A stretch of DNA of 13,856 nt from Gemmatimonadaceae bacterium (GTDB taxonomy: Bacteria; Gemmatimonadota; Gemmatimonadetes; Gemmatimonadales; Gemmatimonadaceae), in NCBI GenBank assembly GCA_019689955.1, contig JADGGM010000016.1:1-13856 (forward strand). Direction: 5' to 3'. How positions within the stretch are numbered: position 1 is the first letter of the stretch; every line of letters begins with the position of its first letter. The position numbers and the translations under genes were made by a program. This document shows positions 7,582 to 13,856 of this stretch, one piece after another. The notes under the pieces were generated by a model that was not told where the DNA came from, did no database searches, and saw nothing but the letters and a program-made list of their open reading frames with translations.

Positions 7582-7615
7582 GACGGGAGCGATCGCCTGG
7601 CGATCGGCTCCCGTC
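7582..7615 (+). terminator. Hairpin between the two tRNA genes
   Basis: GACGGGAGC (7582-7590) pairs with GCTCCCGTC (7607-7615); GATCG (7591-7595) pairs with CGATC (7601-7605); G7606 is bulged and the loop is CCTGG. That makes 14 bp. A short TTT occurs at 7621-7623, just before tRNA-Leu at 7628. It may be the tRNA-Gly terminator, possibly a leaky one, or a processing element. Confidence 0.5.
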
Positions 7616-7627
7616 GTCGCTTTGGTC

Positions 7628-7708
7628 GCCCGGGTGGCGAAAGGGCAGACGCGGGGGACTTAAAATCCCCTTCCGAAAGGAGTGTGGGTTCGAGTCCCAC
7701 CCCGGGCA
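7628..7708 (+). tRNA. tRNA-Leu (anticodon UAA)
   Basis: An 81-nt class II tRNA. Acceptor GCCCGGG (7628-7634) pairs with CCCGGGC (7701-7707), discriminator A7708. The anticodon stem GGGGA/TCCCC closes CTTAAAA, with TAA at 7661-7663, reading UUA and UUG, rare codons in such a GC-rich genome. The variable arm is 7671-7683 (TCC-GAAA-GGA) and the T arm GTGGG/CCCAC is 7684-7700. CCA is not encoded. No convincing promoter separates it from the upstream hairpin, and the GNAT gene starts 34 nt downstream. Confidence 0.96.
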
Positions 7709-7742
7709 CGTCGTCCATCGAATCGAGCCGCTGCGGAGGCGC

Positions 7743-8825
7743 ATGGACGCTGCGCTCGCGCGCGCGAGAGAGCTCGTCATGGCGTTCGGCTGGAACGCCA
7801 CGGCCTATCAGATCATCAATCCGGGGATCACGCACTGGTTCTCCGCGCGCGGCGACGCGGTGGTCGGCTACGTGGCGCGTCACGGCGTGCGCGTGGTGGC
7901 CGGCGCGCCGGTGTGCGCGCGCGAGCGCCTTGCGTCGGTGGCCGCGGAGTTCGACGCGGACGCGCGCGCGGCGGGAGCGCGTGTCTGTTACTTCGGCGCC
8001 GGGGAGCGTCTCGAAGCGCTCTACGGGAGCGACCGCGCGCACAGCGTGATCGGGCTCGGCGCGCAGCCGAGTTGGGACCCGAACGGCTGGCCGGAGATCA
8101 TCCGTCGCCGCGCGTCGCTGCGCGCGCAGCTCCATCGCGCGCAGAACAAGGGCGTCACCGTGGTCCCGTGGCCCGCCGAGCGCGCGCAAGGTGACCCCGC
8201 CCTCCGCCGCTGCCTCGACGAATGGCTCGCCACGCGAGGGCTCCCGCCGCTCCACTTCCTCGTCGAGCCCGAGACCCTCGCGCGCCTCTACGATCGCCGC
8301 ATCTTCGTGGCCGAGCGCGACGGCGTCCCCGTCGGCTTCCTCGTCGCCTCGCCCGTCCCCGCGCGCAACGGGTGGCTCTTCGAGCAGATCATTCGCGGGC
8401 GCGGCGCCCCGAACGGGACGTCCGAGCTCCTCATCGACGCCGCCATGCGCGCCGTGGCCGCGAGCGGGGCCACGTACGCGACGCTCGGCCTCGCCCCCCT
8501 CTCGCGTCACTCGCAGTTCGACGCGCTCCCCAACCCCCTCTGGATCCGGCTCGGCCTGCGCTGGCTCCGCGCGCACGGACGCCGCTTCTACAACTTCGAA
8601 GGGCTCGACGCGTTCAAGTCGAAGCTCGACCCACACGCCTGGGAAGAGATTCGCGCCATCTCGTACGGCGCCACCTTCCCCCCCCGCTCGCTCTACGCCA
8701 TCGCCGCCGCCTTCAGCGGTCGATCCCCGATCGCGCTCCTCTCCGTCGCGCTCTGGCGCGCGGCGCGCCAGGAAGGGCGTTGGCTCGGCGCACGCTGGCG
8801 CCGACAGCCGCACCCGCGCGGCTGA
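7743..8825 (+). CDS. DUF2156 / MprF C-terminal-like GNAT-fold protein
   Basis: A 360-aa protein matching the synthase domain of phosphatidylglycerol lysyl/alanyl transferases (PF09924 type), which use aminoacyl-tRNA to aminoacylate membrane lipids. The start ARELVMAFGWNATAYQ is the usual domain entry. RGRGAPNGTSELLIDAAM (about 219-236), TLGLAPLS (about 246-253) and FYNFEGLDAFKSKLDP (about 282-297) are the family's signature segments; GFLVASP near 197 is the GNAT core strand. No flippase-type transmembrane domain is fused, unlike full-length MprF (about 850 aa). ATG 7743 is preceded by GGAGG at 7735-7739, only 3 nt away; ATG 7779 is a less likely alternative because it would trim the domain. 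Upstream in-frame codons run through tRNA-Leu and are not coding. Family is well supported; amino acid and acceptor are unknown, and not all DUF2156 proteins act on lipids. Confidence 0.88.
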   Translation: MDAALARARELVMAFGWNATAYQIINPGITHWFSARGDAVVGYVARHGVRVVAGAPVCARERLASVAAEFDADARAAGARVCYFGAGERLEALYGSDRAHSVIGLGAQPSWDPNGWPEIIRRRASLRAQLHRAQNKGVTVVPWPAERAQGDPALRRCLDEWLATRGLPPLHFLVEPETLARLYDRRIFVAERDGVPVGFLVASPVPARNGWLFEQIIRGRGAPNGTSELLIDAAMRAVAASGATYATLGLAPLSRHSQFDALPNPLWIRLGLRWLRAHGRRFYNFEGLDAFKSKLDPHAWEEIRAISYGATFPPRSLYAIAAAFSGRSPIALLSVALWRAARQEGRWLGARWRRQPHPRG

Positions 8826-9128
8826 ACCCCGACACCCGCGCTCGCCTCGGCCCCCCTCATGGGGAGAATTGCCCTGAAAGAGAACGTCTGGAAATACAAC
8901 TGGCGCTCGTGTGAAACCGCTAATGTGGGGCCGCACCTGGTCTGGTTGTTGCTTTTATTCTCCTCCGCTTGCATGTATGTAGCTGCACCAGGTCACGTGA
9001 AATAGTCGGGCTGTGCGGGGGCGGTGTCCCCGGAGCGCCGAGTGGTGCGCCGGGCGCACCACGAGACGACAAGCGAGACCGCGGAGTGTCCCGAGCTTCC
9101 GTGCCCCACCGGCTTCCGGAGGTGCGTC
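8826..9128. other. Gene-free stretch with an AT-rich patch and a GC hairpin
   Basis: These 303 nt hold no credible gene on either strand. By hand count, 8871-9010 is 74/140 GC (53%), clearly below the surrounding coding DNA. It contains TATTCTCC (8956-8963), the 8-bp palindrome TCACGTGA (8993-9000), and a weak TTGTTG-17-TTGCAT promoter-like pair (8946-8974). The patch probably carries the promoter of the 9129 lipoprotein. No terminator of the GNAT gene is obvious. Confidence 0.5.
9042..9062 (+). other. Perfect short-loop inverted repeat in the lipoprotein leader
   Basis: GTGGTGCGC (9042-9050) pairs perfectly with GCGCACCAC (9054-9062) around a CGG loop. It lies 66 nt before ATG 9129 and 56 nt before its Shine-Dalgarno. 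It may be a leader hairpin, an attenuator, or the end of an upstream transcript; no T-tract follows. Confidence 0.45.
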
Positions 9129-9542
9129 ATGAAGCTTCACGCTGTGCTGGTGGCCTCTGCGGCCCTCTGTGCCGCCGCCGCGTGTGCGCGAGCGCCCACG
9201 AGCGACCATCCCACCCCGCGCCGCGGCGACATGCAGCTCGTCGTCGTCAACAACGGGTGGCCGGACGCGGTGATCTACGCGTACTACCTCGGCCAACGCT
9301 ACCGTCTCGGCACCGTCACCGGGTACTCCTCGGCCGTCCTGCGCGTTCCCGAGCGGAGCATCCAGCCCACGAATCAGCTCCAGCTCCTCGTCCGCCCCAT
9401 CGCCGGCGGGCCGATGTACCTGTCCTCCACCGTGACCGTGGTCGAGGACCAGCACCCCGAGCTCACCATCGATCCGGGCACCAACAGCGTCTTCCTCTCC
9501 GTCATGCCCGGCCGATTCGTGTCCGACCACCCGCAACCGTAG
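9129..9542 (+). CDS. Small predicted lipoprotein of unknown function
   Basis: A 137-aa protein. MKLHAVLVASAALCAAAAC gives a Lys near the start, a hydrophobic core and a lipobox-like AAAC with Cys19 as the probable lipid site. The mature part (about 115 aa) looks all-beta: QLVVVNNGWPDAVIYAYYLGQRYRLGTVTGYSSAVLRVPE and later LYLSSTVTVVEDQHPELTIDP-like strands suggest one immunoglobulin-like or transthyretin-like sandwich. No catalytic motif is seen. GGAGG (9118-9122) lies 6 nt before ATG 9129, which fixes the start; the frame also extends upstream to 9024 without signal-peptide character. It stands alone, with the AT-rich patch before it and a perfect hairpin after it. I do not recognise a named family. 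Confidence 0.85.
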   Translation: MKLHAVLVASAALCAAAACARAPTSDHPTPRRGDMQLVVVNNGWPDAVIYAYYLGQRYRLGTVTGYSSAVLRVPERSIQPTNQLQLLVRPIAGGPMYLSSTVTVVEDQHPELTIDPGTNSVFLSVMPGRFVSDHPQP

Positions 9543-9566
9543 CGGGGCCCGATGCTCGCGCGATAT

Positions 9567-9600
9567 GGCGAGGGGGAGTGATCTGTCACTCCCCCTCGTC
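9567..9600. terminator. Bidirectional terminator-like hairpin between convergent genes
   Basis: GAGGGGGAGTGA (9570-9581) pairs perfectly with TCACTCCCCCTC (9586-9597) around loop TCTG; C9569-G9598, G9568-T9599 and G9567-C9600 extend it to 15 bp. It starts 24 nt after the lipoprotein stop and 9 nt beyond the peptidase stop on the other strand, so it can serve both transcripts. There is no T-tract in either direction. Confidence 0.75.
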
Positions 9601-9609
9601 GTGCTGCAC

Positions 9610-11757
9610 CTACTGGTGGTCGTACAGCGTGATCGGCGCGCCGAGCAGGTACTTGTCGAACCAGTTCAGGATGTGCTGCAGCCGCTCCACGCGGTGCACC
9701 GGCTTCCCCGAGCGTGAGAGCTCGTGCGACTCGCCGGGGAAGAGGATGAGCACGGTCGGCTTCTTCTGCGCCTTGAGCGAGCGGAACATCGCCTCCGCGC
9801 CCTGCCCGGGCGGCGTGCGAAGGTCGTTCTCCCCGCCGATGAGCATGAGCGGAGTCGTGATCCGCCCCGCGTACGTGGTCGGGGAGCGCGTGACGTACTC
9901 CTGCGGGTCCTCGTACGGCGGAGCCCGGAACCAGCTCGGCCGGAACAGCGTGAAGTCCGCCGAATACCAGAACGCTGCCCAGTCCGCGACCGAGCGCTGC
10001 GATACCGCCGCCGCGAAGCGGTGCGTCTGCGTCACGGTCCAGTTGGTCAGGAGCCCCCCGCCGCTCCCTCCCGTCACACCGAGCCGCTTCTCGTCCACGT
10101 ATCCGCGCCGCACGAGGGAGTCCACGGCGACCATGAGGTCCTTGTAGTCATCCCCCGGGTAGCGATACTGGATGATGTTCCCGAACTCCTGCCCGTACGA
10201 CGTGCTCCCGCGCGGGTTGGTGTACAGCACGACGTACCCCTTGGCGGCCATCCACTGGAACTCGTGCATGAACACGTCGCCGTATGCCGTGTGCGGGCCG
10301 CCGTGGATCTCGAGGATGAGCGGGTACTTCCTCCCGGGTGCCCACGTGGGCGGCTTGAGCACCCACCCCTCCACGCGCCGTCCGTCGAAGCTCCGGTACC
10401 AGAACGGCTCCGGCTCCGAGAGGCGGAGCTGCGCGAAGAGGGAGTCGTTCACGTGGGTGAGCTGCGTGAGCGCCTTCGTCGCCGGGTCGAGCAGGTAGAC
10501 GTCGCCGATGTGCGTGGCGTCGCTGATCGTGAGCGCGATGCGCGACGCGCCGGGGGTGGCGCTGAACGCGAGCACGGTGTGGCGCCCGGTCGTGAGCGGC
10601 TCGATGCGCCCGGTGCCCACGTCCACGCGCACGAGGTTCGCCGTGCCGTGCTCCGTCGTGGCGATGATCACGCTCCGCCCGTCGGCGGTCCAGAGCACCG
10701 GCTCGGACCCGCGGCCGCGCGGCGGCGCCTGGTCCCCGGTCACGTCGCTCCCCACGTCGAAGTCGTAGCTCGCGGTGAGGTTCGTCACGCGCCCGCCCTG
10801 CCACACGAAGAGGTCGGGCTGGTTGTACGAGCGGGTCTGTGTCGGGTTGATGTACCCGTAGAACGCGTACGACTTGCCATCGGGCGCTACGGAGGGCTGG
10901 ACGATGGGGCCGTCGATGTCGGCCACCTTCTCGGTGCTCCCGCCGGTCGCCGCGACCGCGTAGAGGTCGGCGTTCTCCGGGTAGTAGTACGGCTCGTCGA
11001 CCCGATCGGTGGTGAAGTAGATGCGCGCGCCGTCGGGGCTCCAGGTGATCTCCCCTTCGTCGTACTTCCCGCTCGTGATCTGCCGCCCCCGCGCCGGCGG
11101 GGCGCCCGGCGCGGCCACGGGGACGACCCAGATGTGCTGGTGGCGCGTGGGGTCGAGGTAGCCCACGTCGTTGATGCGGAAAATCGCGCGCGTGATCACG
11201 TGGACATCGCTCGCCGTGTCCGGCGGGTCGCCGCGCCGCGCGAGCGAGTCGCCGGATGAGGCGTGCGTGGTGTCGTGCGCCGGCTCCGCGAGGTCCGACG
11301 TCCTGGTGCGGCTCGTGTAGGCGATCGACTTCCCGTCCGGCGCCCACACCGGCGCCGACGCGCCGCGCGGCGCATCGGTGAGCTGGACGGCCTCGCCGCC
11401 GGCCATGGCGAGGAGATAGATCTGCGGCGGCCCGTTGTCGCGCGACCGCACGAACGCGAGCGTCCGGCCGTCCGGGGACCAGCGCGGCGCCGCGTCGTGC
11501 GGCCCGGCGGTGAGCTGACGGGGACCGCCGCCCCCCTCGGCCGGGACGGTCCAGATGCTCGTCTCGTAGCCGTCGTGCTTCGCCGTCACGGTCACCAGCA
11601 CGTAGGCCACCTGGCGCCCGTCTGGCGAGATCTGCGGGTTCGCGACCCACTTGAAGTGGTACAGGTCCGTCTGCGTGATCGTGCGCTGCTGCGCGACGGC
11701 CGGGGCAGCGAGCACGACCAGGAGGGCGGGGAAGAGGGAACGGCGGAGGGCGCTCAC
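9610..11757 (-). CDS. S9 family prolyl-oligopeptidase-type peptidase, exported
   Basis: A 715-aa serine peptidase of the S9 family (acylaminoacyl/dipeptidyl-peptidase-like). MSALRRSLFPALLVVLAAPAVAQQ is a signal peptide, so it acts in the periplasm or outside. Residues about 25-430 form a beta propeller with repeated SPDGR/APDGK motifs (PD40 type). The alpha/beta hydrolase domain follows (about 455-715), with IHGGPHTAYGD as the oxyanion region and the triad Ser565 (GVTGGSGGG), Asp645 (GGENDLRTPP) and His678 (GESHELSRSG). The elbow is GGSGGG where many S9 members have GGSYGG. GTG 11757 is chosen over TTG 11814: AGGAA lies 7 nt upstream, a good promoter covers 11786-11814, and the added residues would spoil the signal peptide. 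It probably degrades peptides taken as nutrients; specificity is not readable. Confidence 0.94.
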   Translation of the reverse strand: MSALRRSLFPALLVVLAAPAVAQQRTITQTDLYHFKWVANPQISPDGRQVAYVLVTVTAKHDGYETSIWTVPAEGGGGPRQLTAGPHDAAPRWSPDGRTLAFVRSRDNGPPQIYLLAMAGGEAVQLTDAPRGASAPVWAPDGKSIAYTSRTRTSDLAEPAHDTTHASSGDSLARRGDPPDTASDVHVITRAIFRINDVGYLDPTRHQHIWVVPVAAPGAPPARGRQITSGKYDEGEITWSPDGARIYFTTDRVDEPYYYPENADLYAVAATGGSTEKVADIDGPIVQPSVAPDGKSYAFYGYINPTQTRSYNQPDLFVWQGGRVTNLTASYDFDVGSDVTGDQAPPRGRGSEPVLWTADGRSVIIATTEHGTANLVRVDVGTGRIEPLTTGRHTVLAFSATPGASRIALTISDATHIGDVYLLDPATKALTQLTHVNDSLFAQLRLSEPEPFWYRSFDGRRVEGWVLKPPTWAPGRKYPLILEIHGGPHTAYGDVFMHEFQWMAAKGYVVLYTNPRGSTSYGQEFGNIIQYRYPGDDYKDLMVAVDSLVRRGYVDEKRLGVTGGSGGGLLTNWTVTQTHRFAAAVSQRSVADWAAFWYSADFTLFRPSWFRAPPYEDPQEYVTRSPTTYAGRITTPLMLIGGENDLRTPPGQGAEAMFRSLKAQKKPTVLILFPGESHELSRSGKPVHRVERLQHILNWFDKYLLGAPITLYDHQ

Positions 11758-11764
11758 GGGCAGG

Positions 11765-11769
11765 TTCCT
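11765..11769 (-). promoter_or_regulatory. Shine-Dalgarno deciding the S9 peptidase start
   Basis: On the minus strand 11769-11765 reads AGGAA, 7 nt before GTG 11757. Confidence 0.6.
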
Positions 11770-11785
11770 GGTGGAGGCTCCGCAC

Positions 11786-11814
11786 ACGATACTCACGGCC
11801 CCCAGATGCGCCAA
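11786..11814 (-). promoter_or_regulatory. Promoter of the S9 peptidase
   Basis: Minus strand: TTGGCG (11814-11809), a 17-nt spacer and TATCGT (11791-11786). A start near 11779 would leave a leader of about 22 nt before GTG 11757. The -35 hexamer is itself the rejected TTG start. Confidence 0.6.
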
Positions 11815-11846
11815 GGCGGCGGCGCAACCGTGCTCGCGCCGCCGCC
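11815..11846 (-). terminator. Hairpin downstream of the coiled-coil gene
   Basis: GGCGGCGGCGC (11815-11825) pairs perfectly with GCGCCGCCGCC (11836-11846) around a 10-nt loop. It lies 43 nt past the coiled-coil stop and directly upstream of the S9 promoter, so it would insulate the two units. No T-tract is present. Confidence 0.55.
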
Positions 11847-11889
11847 CTGGTGTGCCCCGCTCGCCGCTGCCCTGCGCTCCGCCGCGGGG

Positions 11890-13856
11890 CTACGCGTCGC
11901 TGCTCCCGTTCTCCCTGAGGCCGGTCACGGCCTCGCGCAACCGCGTGGCGAGCAGGCACTCGGTGCGGAGCGCTTCCGTGAGGGCCTCGGCCTGCTTCAT
12001 CTGGAACGTCAGCGTCCCGGAACGCTCCAGCACCTGGTCGACGAGCGACCGCTGGGCCGCGATCGCCTCGACGGTGGAGCGCACGTCCATCGCCAGCGCG
12101 TCGGCGCGCGCCAGGCGGCGCTCCAGGTCGTCCACCTGGCGCTTCCGCTCCGTGAAGTCGTGCATCGCGGTGTTGGCGTCGGCGAGCTGGGCACGCATCC
12201 CTTCGAGCAGCTCCCGCGTCTCCTCCACGTCGCGCCGCGCCGCCACGATCGACTGCACGTGCTCCATGGTCCGCTCGGCGATCTCGAGGGCGTGGTTGAT
12301 CTGTCCATTCACCGCGTCGATCATCGACTGGCGGCTGGCGATCTGCTCGAGCGCTTGCGACGCTTCGTTCTGCGCCACCTCCCACTTGCCGAGCAGCGCC
12401 TCGAACCGCGCCATCCGCGTGTCCAGCTCGCCGAGCGCGCTGCTGCGGGCCTCGAGGTCGCGCAGCGCCTGTTCCAGCGATCCCGTGCGCGTCTCCGCGG
12501 TTCCCAGCTGCGCCGCGATCGTGCGCGTCACCTCTTCCAGGTGCTGCGCGGCGTCCGCCGCCTCGCGGCGGAGCGTGGAGGCACGGGCGAGGTGCTCGGC
12601 CGCGGCGTCGAGCGCCTTCTGGCGTTGCTCGATCTCCTGGCCGAAGAGGCGCAGCCGGTCTTCCATGCCGTCGAGCGCCTTCGCGTGCGCCTCGAGCGTA
12701 TCCACGCTTCCGGCGACCGCGGTCATCCGCCGCTCCGCCTCCTCGACCGACGCCGCGACCGACGCGATCGTCGCCGCGACGCGCTGCGCCTCGGCCGCCT
12801 GCCCCGCGAGGTCGATGAACCGCGCTTCCGCCGCATCCATGCGCGCGCGCACCCCCTCCGTCCGCTCGTGGAGCTGGGCGGCCGTGGCGTCGAGCTCGCC
12901 CAGCCGGCGGTGCAGCTCGTCGACCATCCCGCGCCGCGCCTCGACCGCGTCGGTCGAGGCGATGAGCTGGTTCACGTCTCCGCGCAGCGTGTCGATGAAC
13001 GGGCGGAGCCGCTCCAGCTCGGTGACGCTCGTCTGCAGCGCGCGCATGCGCACGTCGGCGTCGGAGAGCCACCCATCGGTCTCGGCCTGTCGCTCGCGCA
13101 GGCGCGACATCTCCGCGTACGCGAGGCGCACCTGCTCCAGCCCGTCGCGGATCGCCTCGTGCGCGCCGTTGAGCGTGGCCAGGTCGCGCCCGATCACGTC
13201 GAGCGTCGGGCGGATCTGCTCCACGCGCTCCACGCGCTGGGTCATCTCGGTCAGCGTGCGGTCCAGCTCCCCGACATCGTCGCGCACGGCGCGCAGCCGC
13301 TCGGCGTGCTGGGCGATCCGGCTCACGTCCTCCGAGACCGTCGTCACCTGCGCCGCGAGCGCGCGCACCTGCGCCTCGGTGTCCGCGATCGCCCGCGTCG
13401 CCGCGTCGAGCGCGGCCATCCGCGTCTCGCACTCCTTCACGCTCGCGCGGAGCTCGGCGATCCGCTCGCTCGCCGCGTCCACGCTCCGGATCTCGAGCTC
13501 GAACCGCTCCGTGCTCGCGTGCATCTGCTCGCGCAGCTCGGCGAGCGCGCGCGCGGCGTCGCGCCCGGCGTCCTCCAGCGCGCGCTGGTTGGTGCTCATG
13601 ATCTCGGAGCGCGTGAGCACGGACGCGTGCAACGCCTGCACCTCGTTCAGCTTCGCCTCGAGGGCGCTCGCCACGCGCGTGTGCTCCTCCTGGCGCCGGA
13701 GCGCGGTCTCGACCTGCGCGCTGAGCGCGACGACCTGCGCCGCGTGCCCCGTGGCGCGCTCCACCGCCTCGCGCTGCTGCTCCAGCGCCGCGATCTTCTG
13801 CGCCACCTGGTCGGCCAGCGCCTTGAGCACATTGAGCTGGTGGTTGACGTCGGGCA
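11890..13856 (-). CDS. Long coiled-coil protein, 5' partial
   Basis: At least 655 residues are encoded up to the right edge. The GTG at 13830 is preceded by in-frame sense codons (PDVNHQLN) to the last base, so the true start is probably outside. Almost the whole chain is heptad-patterned and rich in Ala, Glu, Arg, Gln and Leu with almost no Pro, implying a long rod. No Walker motifs, membrane segment or signal peptide is visible in the part present. Internal similarity exists: VEQIRPTLD and LERLRPFID are 69 residues apart, and VDELHRRL and VDDLERRL also recur. The end (ALRTECLLATRLREAVTGLRENGSSDA) is a short tail with one Cys. Possible roles are cytoskeletal scaffold or chromosome/envelope organiser; the missing N-terminus could hold the deciding domain. 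I do not recognise the family. Confidence 0.85.
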   Translation of the reverse strand, partial: PDVNHQLNVLKALADQVAQKIAALEQQREAVERATGHAAQVVALSAQVETALRRQEEHTRVASALEAKLNEVQALHASVLTRSEIMSTNQRALEDAGRDAARALAELREQMHASTERFELEIRSVDAASERIAELRASVKECETRMAALDAATRAIADTEAQVRALAAQVTTVSEDVSRIAQHAERLRAVRDDVGELDRTLTEMTQRVERVEQIRPTLDVIGRDLATLNGAHEAIRDGLEQVRLAYAEMSRLRERQAETDGWLSDADVRMRALQTSVTELERLRPFIDTLRGDVNQLIASTDAVEARRGMVDELHRRLGELDATAAQLHERTEGVRARMDAAEARFIDLAGQAAEAQRVAATIASVAASVEEAERRMTAVAGSVDTLEAHAKALDGMEDRLRLFGQEIEQRQKALDAAAEHLARASTLRREAADAAQHLEEVTRTIAAQLGTAETRTGSLEQALRDLEARSSALGELDTRMARFEALLGKWEVAQNEASQALEQIASRQSMIDAVNGQINHALEIAERTMEHVQSIVAARRDVEETRELLEGMRAQLADANTAMHDFTERKRQVDDLERRLARADALAMDVRSTVEAIAAQRSLVDQVLERSGTLTFQMKQAEALTEALRTECLLATRLREAVTGLRENGSSDA

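Noticed and set aside
7455..8936. Minus-strand open frame covering both tRNAs and the GNAT gene
   Set aside because: It runs through two clear tRNA genes and is antisense to a recognised protein family.
8693..8974. Possible 93-aa minus-strand gene starting in the AT-rich patch (ATG at 8974)
   Set aside because: No Shine-Dalgarno, and two-thirds of it is antisense to the conserved GNAT gene with Arg-rich composition.
8935..8993. 7-bp inverted repeat ACCTGGT/ACCAGGT flanking 45 nt
   Set aside because: Too short and too far apart to stand out from chance; no target duplication or transposase accompanies it.
11758..11814. TTG 11814 as the S9 peptidase start
   Set aside because: It coincides with the -35 element of a good promoter, and GTG 11757 has a Shine-Dalgarno and gives a clean signal peptide.
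10148..13432. Open frame of about 1,090 codons on the minus strand across the S9 and coiled-coil genes
   Set aside because: Arg/Ala/Gly-rich out-of-frame translation of two well-supported genes, with no motif of its own.
1..13856. CRISPR arrays, insertion sequences, phage or toxin-antitoxin genes
   Set aside because: No direct-repeat array, transposase, integrase or paired small genes were seen on either strand.

Overview
This is a very GC-rich window with dense, codon-biased genes and many long antisense open frames. The encoded proteins point to a diderm bacterium: a FadL-type outer-membrane porin, a second beta-barrel protein, lipoproteins and an exported S9 peptidase. The style best fits Gemmatimonadota, with other high-GC Gram-negative lineages possible; the phylum is an inference from protein style, not from a marker gene. 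I see no CRISPR array, insertion sequence, phage gene or defence system. Most of the window reads as ordinary chromosome.

Layout. 1-1314 (+) is the C-terminal part of the DNA-repair ATPase RecN, cut by the left edge. It converges, with a 7-nt gap, on a signal-peptide-bearing outer-membrane beta-barrel protein (1322-2443, -). A divergent intergenic region separates that gene from a cytoplasmic six-hairpin-type glycosidase (2660-4456, +). Next is a two-gene unit (+): a FadL/OmpP1 transporter (4660-6051) and an SGNH/GDSL lipoprotein hydrolase (6080-7321), closed by a strong hairpin. Then come tRNA-Gly(GCC) (7444-7516), a strong hairpin, tRNA-Leu(UAA) (7628-7708) and, 34 nt later, a DUF2156/MprF-C-terminal-like GNAT protein (7743-8825). 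A gene-free stretch of about 300 nt, part of it unusually AT-rich for this genome, precedes a 137-aa lipoprotein (9129-9542). A perfect hairpin separates that gene from a convergent S9 prolyl-oligopeptidase-family peptidase (9610-11757, -). The window ends in a long coiled-coil protein (11890-13856, -), open at the right edge.

How the genes may work together. The FadL channel and the lipoprotein esterase are the clearest functional pair: one could release acyl chains at the envelope and the other could import them. The GNAT protein belongs to a family that includes aminoacyl-tRNA-dependent lipid aminoacyltransferases, and it sits directly behind two tRNA genes with no visible promoter of its own. 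The remaining genes look like single units. Candidate sigma70-like promoters (TTGnCG-type -35, 17-nt spacer, TAnnnT-type -10) can be read before tRNA-Gly and the S9 peptidase, with weaker ones elsewhere. They help choose start codons. The strong hairpins that punctuate the window mostly lack a T-tract.
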